DNA of 43,552 nt from Promethearchaeota archaeon (lineage in GTDB: Archaea; Asgardarchaeota; Lokiarchaeia; Sigyniarchaeales; Sigyniarchaeaceae): positions 1-43,552 of the forward strand of contig JAFGBX010000218.1 of NCBI GenBank assembly GCA_016932935.1, read 5' to 3'. Every line of letters starts with the position of its first letter. Position 1 is the first letter of the stretch. Positions 17,465 to 28,220 of this stretch are shown here, in pieces. Below the pieces are notes generated by a model that saw only the letters and a program-made list of their open reading frames with translations, searched no databases and was not told the DNA's origin. The position numbers and the translations under genes were made by a program.

Positions 17465-19102
17465 ATGTCCTTGATGAACGAGGTAGTGTACAACAACCTT
17501 AACGAGGTACTAGACAAGCAAGCGGCGGCACAAGCGGACAAGACCGTCGTGCAGTACGAGGACAAGAAGCTCACGTTCGGCCAGTTCCGCGAGAAGTCGC
17601 TCAAGCTCGCCAACGTGTTCTTGTCGCTCGGTGCGAAGAAGAATGACTTCATCGGCATACAGACGAGCAACAGCATCGAGTTCGCGGTGTCGATCTACGC
17701 GTGCTGGCGCATCGGCGCTGTCGCGACGCCCCTCATCAGCCTGTGGCAGACGAGGGAGGTGGCTGAGGCGGTCGACAGGGCTAAGATCGGGATCATGGTC
17801 GTCAAGTCGTCGATCACGAGCGTGGCGGCCAAGATGTGCAAGACTGAGGGCGTCAAGACAATCATCATCGGCGACACGTCGTCCTACAAGGAACTGCCCG
17901 GCTTCGTTGGCGAGTTCTGGGACATGATCGAGAAGGCGCCCGCGACGGATCCCAAGGTCGAGGTCGGCAGGAACGACCTCGCCTCTTGCCACTTCACGAG
18001 CGGGACGACGGGGCAGTCGAAGGGCGTGCTGCACGACCACATCGGCTACCTCTACGCGGGGGTCGTCCACACCAAGACGTTCAGCCTGACGTCGGACGAG
18101 TTCATTTACCTGGTTCTTCCCATGTACCACATCTTCGGCTTCGTCAACCTGGCCAGCACGCTCTTCACCGGCGGGAGCATCCGCATGCTGGACAAGTTCG
18201 ACCCCCAGGTCCTGCTCAAGTCGTTCGAGGACCCGTCAATGACCCTGTTCTGCGGCGTGCCGTCGATCTACAAGATGCTCATGACGCAAGACAACGTCGA
18301 GTCCTTCAAGGTGAGCCCCAAGAACCGGTTCTTCATCTCGGGCGCGGGGCCGCTCCCCCCGGAGACCGAGGCGGCACTGAACGAGCGGCTGCTCCGCGGC
18401 AACGGGCGGACCTGCCAGGCATACGGCTCGACCGAGGACATCTGCGTCGGCACTGCGAACTTCGAGAAGCCGATCCCCGGCGCCATCGGCAAGGCCATGC
18501 CCGGTTGCAGCCTGGAGCTCGTCGACGACGACGGGAACATCCTCCCGTACGGCAAGGACAACGTGGGCGAGGTCGTCAACCAGGGGCCGCACGTCATGCT
18601 CGGGTACCTCGGCGACCCCAAGGCCGCCGACATCATCGACCACGCGACCACGGATCCCGTGCTCAAGCCCATCAAGGGCCGCGAGGGCATCTGGTACTGG
18701 AGCGGCGACGTCGGGTACAGGGACGAGAACGGCGTGTTCTTCCTCACTGACCGGTCGAAGGACATCGCCAAGGTCTCCGAGCGGCTCGTGTACCCCAGCG
18801 AGATCGAGGTCACGCTCCGCAACCACCCGGGCATCAAGGAGATCGCCGTGCTGGGCGTCCCGCACAAGACCTACGGCGAGCAGCTCCTCGCCGTCGTCGT
18901 GCCGACGGTTGAGTGGAAGGACAAGACCAACGAGCTCGAGGCAGCGCTGCGTGGCATCGCCGAGAAGGAGCTGGCCAAGTACAAGATCCCCCGTCACTGG
19001 TGGTTCAAGAACCAGCTCCAGACGAACTCGCTCGGCAAGGTCTTGAAGAAGGAGTACCGGGACCAGTTCAAGAAGCTGATGGAGAAGGGCAAGATCGAGT
19101 GA
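17465..19102 (+). CDS. AMP-forming acyl-CoA synthetase / ligase
   Basis: HFTSGTTGQSKGVLHDH (AMP-binding), AYGSTEDICVG, WYWSGDVGYRDENGVFFLTDRSKDIAK, LGKVLKKEYRDQF. Confidence 0.93.
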   Translation: MSLMNEVVYNNLNEVLDKQAAAQADKTVVQYEDKKLTFGQFREKSLKLANVFLSLGAKKNDFIGIQTSNSIEFAVSIYACWRIGAVATPLISLWQTREVAEAVDRAKIGIMVVKSSITSVAAKMCKTEGVKTIIIGDTSSYKELPGFVGEFWDMIEKAPATDPKVEVGRNDLASCHFTSGTTGQSKGVLHDHIGYLYAGVVHTKTFSLTSDEFIYLVLPMYHIFGFVNLASTLFTGGSIRMLDKFDPQVLLKSFEDPSMTLFCGVPSIYKMLMTQDNVESFKVSPKNRFFISGAGPLPPETEAALNERLLRGNGRTCQAYGSTEDICVGTANFEKPIPGAIGKAMPGCSLELVDDDGNILPYGKDNVGEVVNQGPHVMLGYLGDPKAADIIDHATTDPVLKPIKGREGIWYWSGDVGYRDENGVFFLTDRSKDIAKVSERLVYPSEIEVTLRNHPGIKEIAVLGVPHKTYGEQLLAVVVPTVEWKDKTNELEAALRGIAEKELAKYKIPRHWWFKNQLQTNSLGKVLKKEYRDQFKKLMEKGKIE

Positions 19103-19104
19103 AT

Positions 19105-19145
19105 GACGTTTTCGATTCCTTTTTTCTTCTGCTTTTTCTTCCGAA
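19105..19145 (+). terminator. Poly-T transcription termination region after the acyl-CoA ligase
   Basis: gttttcgattccttttttcttctgctttttcttcc directly after the stop codon. Confidence 0.5.
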
Positions 19146-19160
19146 ATCCCACGATCCAGG

Positions 19161-19514
19161 TCATTTTGGCTTGTCGCCGTGATTTAGGTCGACGAGCCTG
19201 TCCAACCAATCGGTTATCAGCGTCTGGCGCGGCGGGTTCAGCGTCCGCCGCAAGAAGCCGAAGAACGGCCTCGTGTCGCCGTAGTTGATGTCGAGATCGA
19301 ACACCCTGGCGAGGAGCAATAGCTTCCCCTCGACGTCCGCGAAACGACTCGCGAGGGGGTCGTCGGCCGGCAAGCGCCTGGCGAGCTTCCTCTTGATCGA
19401 GGCCAGGCTGTAGGGCTTCGCCTTCAGCGCCTTGCAGAAGTCCAACACGTCGCTCTCCGCTTCCTGGATGAACCGCTTGATCTGTTGCGAGTCGTCTGGG
19501 GGCGTGGCGGCCAT
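19161..19514 (-). CDS. Conserved-looking hypothetical protein
   Basis: 117-aa ORF with high-GC third positions and helical composition; family not recognised. Confidence 0.55.
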   Translation of the reverse strand: MAATPPDDSQQIKRFIQEAESDVLDFCKALKAKPYSLASIKRKLARRLPADDPLASRFADVEGKLLLLARVFDLDINYGDTRPFFGFLRRTLNPPRQTLITDWLDRLVDLNHGDKPK

Positions 19515-19731
19515 GGTCGACCAGGTCCCGTGGAAGGCTCGTCCTGCTCGGACGCGTCCACGCTGCTCGAGGTAGAACCCCGTCCTGGCGGTTAAAAATG
19601 ATGCGATCGCGGCGAGTCGGCCCCCGATGGCGCGTGCTGCAGCCTTCTAGGGTGGCCGTCAACGCCATCCTCCGCCCCCCGGCCCCGTCCGCGTGTAGGC
19701 TATTTATGTCCGTCATACCGATTCTATTAGC

Positions 19732-22098
19732 ATGAACTTCGGAAGCAATCTCGAGATCCGGACCGACTCGTCGAGCGGCGAGATCGAAGTCTTGTACAAG
19801 TCCACGCTGGTATTCTCGGCGATCACGCCCGTGCTCTTCTACGACGACGAATGGCTGTCTGAAAAGACGGGGGAGGTTCATTTCGAGAAGATCTCGATCC
19901 AGGGTGGTGGCAGTGGCAACAAATACGAAGGAAACCCGCATCTCCCCGAATACCATGACATCGCGAAGGTGTTCCTGATCAAGCACGGCGACGAGCAGTT
20001 CAGCTGCACGCTGCACGTCGTCGTCTTCCCGAAGCACCAGGCCATCTATTTCACGCTGGATGTCGAGGGGAACGGCTCGAAATCGAACCAGATCGGGGGG
20101 TTCATCGACCTGGGGGTGCCACAAGGGGTCTCGCGGTACCGGTTTTTCCATGCGGGTAACCGGCAGGCACGAATCGACAAGCAGTCGCATGCCACCGCCA
20201 GGCTGGGCGGGGGACTGTTCGTCCCTGGCCAGAGCTCGTGGCAGCACCCCGAGATGGCCGGCCTGCTGCCGGACAACGAGGACCTCCCCATCTCCTACAT
20301 GCTCGGTCAGCTCGGGTCGGGGGTCGTGTCGTTCGTGCCCGTCGACCGGTTCGGCCAGATCACGACGATCCGCACCTGCAGCTTTCTGGAGTTCCCCAAC
20401 GGGGTCAAGTTCGTCTCCGCCAACTTCTTGAACGCCCAGAAGTATGACAAGCTGGCTGGTGGGCTCGTGGCGTTCGGCGAGGATCCGATCGAGTTGTCAG
20501 GCACGATATTCAAGACCTACATGCAGCTCATCAACCGCGTGCACGCGCTGCGGGAGAAGAAGGACTATCCCGAGCCCTTCGAGTACATGGGCTTCTGCAC
20601 GTGGAACACGTTCTACCAGGCGGTCGACATGCAGGGCGTCAAGGATCTGCTCGAGGAGAACTTCACGGCGAAGTCGGGCTCCGACCGGTTCAAGTACCTC
20701 ATCGTCGACGACGGCTGGCAGTCCATCAACGGCATGACCTCGACCGTCGACAAGGAGATCGGCACTAACAAGACCAACCGGGGCTTGCGCCGCTTCGAGG
20801 CCAACTACAAGTTCCCCAACGACATCGGCGAGGTCGTGCGGCTCGCCAAGTTGAAGTACCGCGTCCGGTGGGTCGGCGTGTGGCACGCGACGATGGGCTA
20901 CTGGGACGGCGTGGAGCCGAACTCCGACCTCGGCCGGCGCTACCCGGTCGTGCACAACAACGGGCACGGCGTCCCCGATCCTTGCTTCTTCAAGGGGTTC
21001 GAGTTCTGGCGCGACTACTACGCGCACCTCCGGGCGCAAGGCATCGACCTCCTCAAGATCGACAACCAGTCATGCCTCGCGTCCGACCTGAGAGGAACCG
21101 GGCCGGCCGACACGATGATCGACCAGTACTACGACCAGCAGCAAGGTGCCGCCTACTCGCAGAACCTCGCCGTCCTGAACTGCATGTGCATGCCCTCCTA
21201 TTGTTACACGCATTGGAAGATGTCGAACGTGTCGCGCGTGAGCGACGACTTCGGCCCGGGCAACTTGCCGGGGCTGAAGAACCAGGTCAAGCAATGCGTG
21301 TTCAACCCGCTCTCGTACGGGCAGTTCTGCTACCCCGACCACGACATGGTCTGGACAAAGCCGGCGAAGAACTCGTGCCCCGTCCACCCGCTCTTGCTGG
21401 TCCACGCGGTGTCGGGTGGCCCGATCTACGTGGCAGACGAGGTCGGCGAGACCGACGGCGCGGTCATCGAGAAGCTCAGCTTCCCAGACGGCCGCATCCC
21501 CCGCCTCGAGGGCGTGAGCATGCCAACGGTCGACTCGGTCTTCGCCGACACCGAGAGCGACGCGGCGTGCAAGGCCTGGAACTACGACGACATCCCCGGC
21601 TGGGGCCGCGTGTTCTACTACTTCATGGCGAACATGGTGAAGGACAACAACAAGCCCATCACGGCGACGCTCTCCATCGCCGACATGGGCACCATGGCCT
21701 ACGCAGGCAACACGATCCCCGCGGAACACGCCATCAAGGACGTGGAGTCGAGCTTCGCCCGCATGGTCTCGGCCGAAAACGAGCGGGTCAAGACCGATCT
21801 CGCCCCCCTCCAGGCCAAGTACTACAAGATAAGCCCGATCATCCGCGGCATCGCGCTGCTCGGCATCATGGACGTGTACAACGGAACCAAGGATATCGAA
21901 CGTGCCGCATGGGAGAACGACAAGACCCTGTTCGTGTCCCTGAAATATCCCGGCACACTCGAGCTCTACGCGAAGAACCCCGACTGGGTCACGGTCAAGA
22001 ACATGGCCGGCATGAGCATCCCCGTCGAGCGAGACGCGATGAACGGCCAGCTCGTCCGGTTCCACGTCGACAGCGCGTGCCAGATCTTCCTCGCGTGA
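19732..22098 (+). CDS. GH36-type alpha-galactosidase / raffinose synthase (Sip1)-like protein
   Basis: FEYMGFCTWNTFYQAVDMQGVKDLLEE, YLIVDDGWQSING, RVRWVGVWHATMGYWDGVEP, IDLLKIDNQSCLASDL. TATA-like TATTTATG at 19701-19708. Confidence 0.88.
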   Translation: MNFGSNLEIRTDSSSGEIEVLYKSTLVFSAITPVLFYDDEWLSEKTGEVHFEKISIQGGGSGNKYEGNPHLPEYHDIAKVFLIKHGDEQFSCTLHVVVFPKHQAIYFTLDVEGNGSKSNQIGGFIDLGVPQGVSRYRFFHAGNRQARIDKQSHATARLGGGLFVPGQSSWQHPEMAGLLPDNEDLPISYMLGQLGSGVVSFVPVDRFGQITTIRTCSFLEFPNGVKFVSANFLNAQKYDKLAGGLVAFGEDPIELSGTIFKTYMQLINRVHALREKKDYPEPFEYMGFCTWNTFYQAVDMQGVKDLLEENFTAKSGSDRFKYLIVDDGWQSINGMTSTVDKEIGTNKTNRGLRRFEANYKFPNDIGEVVRLAKLKYRVRWVGVWHATMGYWDGVEPNSDLGRRYPVVHNNGHGVPDPCFFKGFEFWRDYYAHLRAQGIDLLKIDNQSCLASDLRGTGPADTMIDQYYDQQQGAAYSQNLAVLNCMCMPSYCYTHWKMSNVSRVSDDFGPGNLPGLKNQVKQCVFNPLSYGQFCYPDHDMVWTKPAKNSCPVHPLLLVHAVSGGPIYVADEVGETDGAVIEKLSFPDGRIPRLEGVSMPTVDSVFADTESDAACKAWNYDDIPGWGRVFYYFMANMVKDNNKPITATLSIADMGTMAYAGNTIPAEHAIKDVESSFARMVSAENERVKTDLAPLQAKYYKISPIIRGIALLGIMDVYNGTKDIERAAWENDKTLFVSLKYPGTLELYAKNPDWVTVKNMAGMSIPVERDAMNGQLVRFHVDSACQIFLA

Positions 22099-22225
22099 GG
22101 ATTGGGTGCTTTTCTATTCTTCATCTCTTCCGGCCGATAAAACGGTAGAGGATTCTTCCTGATGCATATTCCTCGTGCGTGAGGTCGAGTGTTTTTCCAT
22201 ATTTCCTTTTGTAGAAACAACACGC

Positions 22226-22744
22226 TCAGTGCTTCTGCTCCAGCGTTAGCTCGAAGGAACAAACGTCATCCCCCAGCCCCATAAACTTCGTCCGGCACAG
22301 CCGCACTGCCGGGTTCAGCGAGGCGACGGCGGCCTCGTAGATCGGGATGCATATGTCCTTGCAGATGCGCGGGATGACGGCCTTGCGGTCGGCGTTTCGT
22401 TTCATCATCTCGTTGTAGGGACATTTCCTGATCGACACGCGCGCCTCGTGGGGGGATGGCTGCTCGACCGCGTACTCCCATTCCTCGCACGACCACCTGA
22501 AGGCCAAGACGTCGACGATCCCGGCGACGGTCCCCGTGTCAGCCTTCAAGTATTCCTTAATGCGCCGGTACACGATCTTGAAAAGCCTTTCCCACACGGC
22601 GAGGTCTACCGCGAGGGCCGTTTCGAAGTTCGTTGCCTTCTCGACCTCGATTATCCACAATCCGTCTAGCGTAAACCAGTTCCGCTCGAAATAGAACAAC
22701 CGGTCGTCAGTGGTGAGTTCCTTCATCGTTCTCACGGGATGCAA
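22226..22744 (-). CDS. DUF6125-like / L-2-amino-thiazoline-4-carboxylate hydrolase-like protein
   Basis: FTLDGLWIIEVEKATNFETALAVDLAVWERLFKIVYRRIKEYL and Cys-rich C-terminus (RKCPYNEMMKR...ICKDICIPIYEAAVASLNPAVRLCRTKFMGLGDDVCSFEL). Confidence 0.55.
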   Translation of the reverse strand: MHPVRTMKELTTDDRLFYFERNWFTLDGLWIIEVEKATNFETALAVDLAVWERLFKIVYRRIKEYLKADTGTVAGIVDVLAFRWSCEEWEYAVEQPSPHEARVSIRKCPYNEMMKRNADRKAVIPRICKDICIPIYEAAVASLNPAVRLCRTKFMGLGDDVCSFELTLEQKH

Positions 22745-22813
22745 TTAGTTGACGGGAATGGACGACAAGCAAAAACGATTGGTGGTTGTCGCATGTCACG
22801 CCTCGCTTCGGCG

Positions 22814-23290
22814 TCAGACCGCCCAGGGCTCGGCGAATACCGGGGCGAGGTAGGTGCCCCGGATGGACGGGCGGCCCGGGAACGAGAGGTCGAACGTGCC
22901 CGCGTTCCGGCCGGGCCAGCGCCGGGTTCCGATGGATTCCACTACCAGCGTGCCGGACTGGGCCTTATAGCTCGTGAACGCCTTGTCGCCGTCGAACTCG
23001 GGGATGTCAGAACTGAACACCAGCATGGCCGTGGCACCCGGCAAGGAGCCTGGATCCCGGCCTTCCATCTCGACGTATACCTCGATCTGGACGGTCGAGT
23101 GCGGGCCTGCCTTGATCGTGATGCACGTGGTGTCCGTGCCCATCGGGCGGGCGATCGCGTACCACGACATCGCGTCAAGATCCCAAACGTGCCCCGCCTG
23201 GTTCGGCACCACCACCATCCCGTGCAGGGCGGTGGCAAGCACCTCGCCGCTCGTCCCGGGTCGCACCTCGAGCTCCATCTGTCCACGCAC
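22814..23290 (-). CDS. Hypothetical beta-rich protein at the 3' end of the trp operon
   Basis: 158-aa ORF starting a few nt after the trpG stop on the same strand; family not recognised. Confidence 0.55.
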   Translation of the reverse strand: MRGQMELEVRPGTSGEVLATALHGMVVVPNQAGHVWDLDAMSWYAIARPMGTDTTCITIKAGPHSTVQIEVYVEMEGRDPGSLPGATAMLVFSSDIPEFDGDKAFTSYKAQSGTLVVESIGTRRWPGRNAGTFDLSFPGRPSIRGTYLAPVFAEPWAV

Positions 23291-23293
23291 CAG

Positions 23294-23950
23294 CTAAGTC
23301 TTAGGCTTAATACGCAAAAAGTTTGCGACCATCTGCATCCCGAAGGGCCTCATCATGATCGATTCCGGGTGGAACTGCACGCCGTGCGTCTCGTAACGCG
23401 CGTGCCGCACCGCCATGATCGTCCCGTCGTCGGCCATGGCCGTGATGCGCAGGTCCTTCGGCAGGATGTCCGCCTTGGCGGCGAGCGAGTGGTACCGGAC
23501 GACCGACACGGGGTTCGGCACGTCCTTGAAGATCGCCTCGCCGTCGTGGAAGATGCGGGACATCTTGCCATGCTTGGGGCCGACGTTGGCACGCCCGACG
23601 TATTCCGTGTTCTCATTTTCCCCGAACGCCTCGCAGATGGCCTGGTGCCCGAGGCACACGCCGAAGATGGGCACCTCGGTGGCGAATTCCTTGATGATCG
23701 GGATCACGTTCGCGGTCTCGTACTTCGGGTGGCCTGGACCTGGGCTGATGAATATCTTGTCTGGTGCGTAAGCACGCACGTCGGCGGGGGTGATCGTGTT
23801 CGGGACGACCTTGACCTTCGCTTCCGACGCGGAGCAGATGTACGTGACGAGGTTGTACACGAACGAGTCGAAGTTGTTGACGAACAGCACCCGCTGGAGC
23901 CCCGGTACGAACGGCTGCTGGGTTTCCACTTGCCTCACGAGTTCTACCAT
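23294..23950 (-). CDS. trpG: Anthranilate synthase component II (glutamine amidotransferase)
   Basis: FVNNFDSFVYNLVTY, KIFISPGPGHPK, VPIFGVCLGHQAICEAFG, GVQFHPESIM. Confidence 0.95.
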   Translation of the reverse strand: MVELVRQVETQQPFVPGLQRVLFVNNFDSFVYNLVTYICSASEAKVKVVPNTITPADVRAYAPDKIFISPGPGHPKYETANVIPIIKEFATEVPIFGVCLGHQAICEAFGENENTEYVGRANVGPKHGKMSRIFHDGEAIFKDVPNPVSVVRYHSLAAKADILPKDLRITAMADDGTIMAVRHARYETHGVQFHPESIMMRPFGMQMVANFLRIKPKT

Positions 23951-23956
23951 ACCGGT

Positions 23957-25501
23957 TCAACTCCTCCTCTCTTCCGCGATCAGCCTGGCCAGGTTGATCG
24001 TGGAAAGCACGCCTTTCAGCTTGTTGTCCGTTTCCAGGTATTCCTCTTCCGGTTTCGAGTCTGTAACGATGCCAGCACCGGCTTGCGCCACGAACCTGCG
24101 CCCGTGGTTGAAGATCGTGCGGATGCTGATGGCCATGTCCATGTCGCCGGTGAAGCTCACGTAGCCCGCGGAGCCAGCGTACGGCCCGCGATCCTCCACT
24201 TCGAGCGCGTGGATGATCTCCATGGACCGCTTCTTCGGGGCGCCGGAAACGGTTCCCGCGGGGAACATCGCCTTCAGCACGTCGAACGGGTTTTCATATG
24301 AGATGGACTGCACTTTGGAGATCATGTGCATGACGTTAGGGAATTTTTTGAGTCGAAAAAGCTCGTATGTTTCCACACTGCCTGGTATACTCACGCGAGC
24401 CATGTCATTGCGCGCGAGATCCACGAGCATGACGTGTTCCGCGAGTTCTTTCTCGCTATGGAGTAGTTCTTGCTCCATGCGCTTCTCGTCCTCGGGATCC
24501 CGCCCCCGTCGCCGCGTGCCTGCGATGGGCACCGTGTTCAGGCGCGTGTGGTCCTTGGTCACCAGGGCCTCCGGACTGCTGCCGATCAAGCGGATCGCGC
24601 CGCCGTTCATCCCACCGAAGTTCAGGAAGAACATGTACGCGGACGGGTTTAGCACGCGCAGCGCCTGGTATACGTCCAATGGATCGACCTCGGTGTCGCG
24701 GACCATCTTCCGCGAGATCACGGCCTGTATGATGTCGCCCGCGGCCAGGTGCTCCTTGGTCTCCTCTATCATCGACTTCCATCGGTCGAGGCTCGTGTTC
24801 GTCGTGAAGCCCGTGTCCTGCTTGAGCAAGTTTGCCTTGTCAAAAGCGGGGATCTCCGATCTTGCGACTGGAGCGAGCTGCTTGAAGGCGTCGAAGTGGC
24901 GCGCGATGGCCGCTTCGCCGCCGTATTCTCCCTTGGTGTTCGTGATCTGGTACAATGTCTTGGTCGCGTGGGAGTACGCGAGCACCGTTGTGAAGAGCCC
25001 CATGAGCGCGTCGGGGAACAGTTCGCGGCTAGCCTGGCTCGGCGTGTACCCGACATACGGCGCCACGGTGTCGTATCCGACGTACCCGAGCAGGCCTCCC
25101 GAGAACACCTTGCGGGGGAAGAGCTCCGGCATGGCCGAGCGCGTGATCGGGAAAAAATCCTTCAATTTATCGATGGCGGCGAGGTTCATTGGCACGTCGT
25201 CCTCGAACGGCATCTCGTATTCCTTCTCCTCGGTTTCGGAGGAACCGGCCGCGGCCTTGAATTTCTCGCCCGTCTCCGTCGTCACCTCCCGCACGCGGAG
25301 GTCTGCGCCGTTCACCTCGAGCACGAGGTCGGGGTTGATCCCGATGAAGCTGAAGAGCATCTCGTGCGAGTCCTCGGCGACGGACTCGAGCAGCGCATGC
25401 GTCCTCGCGCCCGACTGCTCGATCAGGTACTTGTAGAACGGGAAGAACTCGTTGGTCGTCCCTAGTTTCTGGATGTTGATGTTCAGTTCCATGTCGTCCA
25501 C
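23957..25501 (-). CDS. trpE: Anthranilate synthase component I
   Basis: FLNFGGMNGGAIRLIGSSPEALV, TVPIAGTRRRGRDPEDE, LVDLARNDMARV, FPAGTVSGAPKKRSMEII, GPYAGSAGYVSFTGDMDMAISIRT. Confidence 0.96.
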   Translation of the reverse strand: MDDMELNINIQKLGTTNEFFPFYKYLIEQSGARTHALLESVAEDSHEMLFSFIGINPDLVLEVNGADLRVREVTTETGEKFKAAAGSSETEEKEYEMPFEDDVPMNLAAIDKLKDFFPITRSAMPELFPRKVFSGGLLGYVGYDTVAPYVGYTPSQASRELFPDALMGLFTTVLAYSHATKTLYQITNTKGEYGGEAAIARHFDAFKQLAPVARSEIPAFDKANLLKQDTGFTTNTSLDRWKSMIEETKEHLAAGDIIQAVISRKMVRDTEVDPLDVYQALRVLNPSAYMFFLNFGGMNGGAIRLIGSSPEALVTKDHTRLNTVPIAGTRRRGRDPEDEKRMEQELLHSEKELAEHVMLVDLARNDMARVSIPGSVETYELFRLKKFPNVMHMISKVQSISYENPFDVLKAMFPAGTVSGAPKKRSMEIIHALEVEDRGPYAGSAGYVSFTGDMDMAISIRTIFNHGRRFVAQAGAGIVTDSKPEEEYLETDNKLKGVLSTINLARLIAEERRS

Positions 25502-26335
25502 CTATCCCTTGATCTTTGATGTTTTCCTCGTGGCATTTTTTAAGTCGCTGGTGAATCGTTCCATCTTGGTGATCATTAGATCCTTGTCTTGCAAGTACTT
25601 CCCGATGATGTCGACGATCGCCGACCCGACGATCGCGCCGCTCGCGCCGAGCGAGACGACCTCGCTCACGTGCTCGGGCGACGATATGCCGAAGCCCACG
25701 CAGACCGGGACGTGCTTCCTTCCGCCGAGCAAGGCCGCGGCGCGCTGGACCGTCGCCCGTGTCTCTTCGAGCAAGGAGACCCGCGCCCCGGTCACGCCCT
25801 TCAGCGCGACGAGGTACAAGAACCCCCTTGCCTGGCCCGCGATCGCCTCGAGCCGCTCGTCCGTCGTGGTCGGGGCGACGAGCGAGATGAGGTCCATCCC
25901 GTGCTGCTCGATGGCCGCCTTGTACGGCCTGGCCTCCTCCGCTGGGACGTCGGCGATTATCAGCCCGTCGACCCCGGCGCGATCGAATGTCGCGAGGGAC
26001 TCGCCCATCACCCGTCCCACCCCGACGACGTTCGCGTACGTGAGCACGACGATGGGTTTTTCGGTGAACCGGCGGATCCCGGCAATGAGATCGCATGCCT
26101 TCGAGAAGGTGGTGCCCGATGCGAGCGCGCGCGCGTCCGCTGCTTGGATGACCTCGCCGTCGGCGATGGGATCCGTGTAGGGGATGCCGAACTCGAGGAT
26201 ATCGGCATGCGGCTCGATCGCCCGCGCCAGCCTCGTGAACGTGCCCGGATCCGGGTCCCCGGCCACGAGGAACGGCACGAACGCGCACTCCCCCTTGCCA
26301 TCGAGGCCTTCGAACACCTTTTCTAGCCGGTTCAT
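25502..26335 (-). CDS. trpA: Tryptophan synthase alpha subunit
   Basis: [11 protein letters not shown]...[57 protein letters not shown] 26335 overlaps the trpB stop. Confidence 0.95.
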   Translation of the reverse strand: MNRLEKVFEGLDGKGECAFVPFLVAGDPDPGTFTRLARAIEPHADILEFGIPYTDPIADGEVIQAADARALASGTTFSKACDLIAGIRRFTEKPIVVLTYANVVGVGRVMGESLATFDRAGVDGLIIADVPAEEARPYKAAIEQHGMDLISLVAPTTTDERLEAIAGQARGFLYLVALKGVTGARVSLLEETRATVQRAAALLGGRKHVPVCVGFGISSPEHVSEVVSLGASGAIVGSAIVDIIGKYLQDKDLMITKMERFTSDLKNATRKTSKIKG

Positions 26336-27543
26336 GGCTCGCCGAACCCCCGTCTGTTCATGACGATGTCCATGTCCTTCCCCCCGCTGCCAGACAGGTT
26401 GATGACCATCACGTCGCCGGCCGAATACCCCTTGGCGAGCTTCCTGGCGAACGCGAGCGCGTGGCTGGATTCCAGCGCGGGGATGATCCCCTCCCCGCGG
26501 GAGAGGCCGTGGAACGCGTCGAGGGCCTCGGCGTCGGTGGCGGAGGCGAGCGAGAGCCGCCCCGCGTCCTTCAAGTAGCAGAGCTCCGGGCCCACGCCGG
26601 GGTAATCCAGGCCCGCGGAGATGGAGTGGGTCTCCAGCACGTTTCTCTCGTGATCCTGGAGCAACAACTGCATCGCCCCGTGCAGCACGCCCTCCGAACC
26701 GTTGGCCAGCGACGCGGCGTGCTTGCCCGTCTCGATCCCCTCGCCTGCTGCTTCCACGCCCCAGAGCTCCACCTCCGGGTTCTCGATGAACTCGTAGAAC
26801 GCGCCCGCCGCGTTCGATCCCCCGCCGACACACGCAACGACCCCCCGCGGCAGCTTACCCTCCTTCTGCAGCACCTGCTGCTTTATCTCTTGCCCGATGA
26901 CCTTCTGGAAGTCGCGGACGATCATGGGGTACGGATGCGGGCCGACCACGCTCCCGATGAGGTAGTGCGTGTCCCCCACGTGCGACGTCCAGTAGCGCAA
27001 GGCCTCCGAGGTGGCCTCCTTGAGGGTCTTCGAACCCGCGTGGACGGGCACGATCTCGGCGCCGAGAAGCCGCATGCGGTCCACGTTGTAGGCCTGGCGC
27101 TCGATGTCGACCGCGCCCATGAACACCTTCGTCTTCATGCCGAAATGGGCGCCCGTGATGGCCGTCGCGAACCCGTGCTGGCCGGCACCGGTCTCGGCGA
27201 TCAAGTTCTTCTTCCCCATCTTCTTGGCCAGCAGGGCCTGGCCGAGCGTGTTGTTGAGCTTGTGCGCCCCGCCGTGCAAGAGATCCTCGCGCTTGAGGTA
27301 GACCTTGCAGCCGAGTTCCTCGCTCAAGTTCCCCGCGAAGGTCAGGGGCGTCGGCCGCCCAGCGTACCCGGTGCGGAGGGCGTCCAGCTCCGAGTGGAAC
27401 GCGGGGTCCTCCTTGATGCGCGCATATGCCTCCCGCAACTCGAGGATGGCGGGGACGAGGGTCTCGGGCACGTACATGCCGCCATAGGCCCCGTACCGGC
27501 CGTCACTCGTCGGGAATTTGCCGTAATAGTCCATTCTTTTCAT
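26332..27543 (-). CDS. trpB: Tryptophan synthase beta subunit
   Basis: [93 protein letters not shown]. Confidence 0.97.
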   Translation of the reverse strand: MKRMDYYGKFPTSDGRYGAYGGMYVPETLVPAILELREAYARIKEDPAFHSELDALRTGYAGRPTPLTFAGNLSEELGCKVYLKREDLLHGGAHKLNNTLGQALLAKKMGKKNLIAETGAGQHGFATAITGAHFGMKTKVFMGAVDIERQAYNVDRMRLLGAEIVPVHAGSKTLKEATSEALRYWTSHVGDTHYLIGSVVGPHPYPMIVRDFQKVIGQEIKQQVLQKEGKLPRGVVACVGGGSNAAGAFYEFIENPEVELWGVEAAGEGIETGKHAASLANGSEGVLHGAMQLLLQDHERNVLETHSISAGLDYPGVGPELCYLKDAGRLSLASATDAEALDAFHGLSRGEGIIPALESSHALAFARKLAKGYSAGDVMVINLSGSGGKDMDIVMNRRGFGEP

Positions 27544-27559
27544 GATGGTTCGACCGAAA

Positions 27560-28219
27560 TCAATCGTGAATGATACTTGCTTTCTTGATTTCAAGGCAGA
27601 ATTTCTTGATGAGTGCAGGATCTTTGACGCCGGGCGTAGTCTCGAGGCCGGAGCTCGCGTCGACGCCCCTTGGCGCGTGCCGCTCGAGGAAGGCCCCGAC
27701 GTTCGATGCCGACAGCCCGCCTGCAACGAGCAAGTCCTTCATGGACAGCCCGAGCACTTCCTTGGTTAGATCCGAGACGGCGATCAGCGCGTGCTCGTCG
27801 ATACCGGTGCCCGTTCCCTTGCTCCCGTCGACCAGGACGATGTCTTCCTCGCCGAACGAGGGGGCGATCGACAGGAGGGAGTCGGTGGTGGAGCGGGGGG
27901 ATATGCCAAAGATGATGCGTCCCCCGTACCCGTGCCTCAGCTCGCCAAGGCCGGACGCCGGTATGGGCTCGTGGAACTGTACGAGGTCGGGCTTGGCGGC
28001 GCTTGCCAGGGCGATGAAGTGTCGCGTGAGCACGCGCGTCACGAGCACCGATGAGGCTTTGCCACGCAAGAACTGGATCAAGCCTTTCGCGGCAGCCCTG
28101 TCGACGTGCCGCGGGGAATCGGGCGCGCCGGTCACGATGCCGACGTAAGTCGCGCCGGATTCGACGGCCACGGCAGCGATAGCCTCGTCCCTCACCCCGC
28201 AGATCTTGATCTCGACCAT
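27560..28219 (-). CDS. trpF: Phosphoribosylanthranilate isomerase
   Basis: [66 protein letters not shown]. Confidence 0.95.
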   Translation of the reverse strand: MVEIKICGVRDEAIAAVAVESGATYVGIVTGAPDSPRHVDRAAAKGLIQFLRGKASSVLVTRVLTRHFIALASAAKPDLVQFHEPIPASGLGELRHGYGGRIIFGISPRSTTDSLLSIAPSFGEEDIVLVDGSKGTGTGIDEHALIAVSDLTKEVLGLSMKDLLVAGGLSASNVGAFLERHAPRGVDASSGLETTPGVKDPALIKKFCLEIKKASIIHD

Positions 28220-28220
28220 G

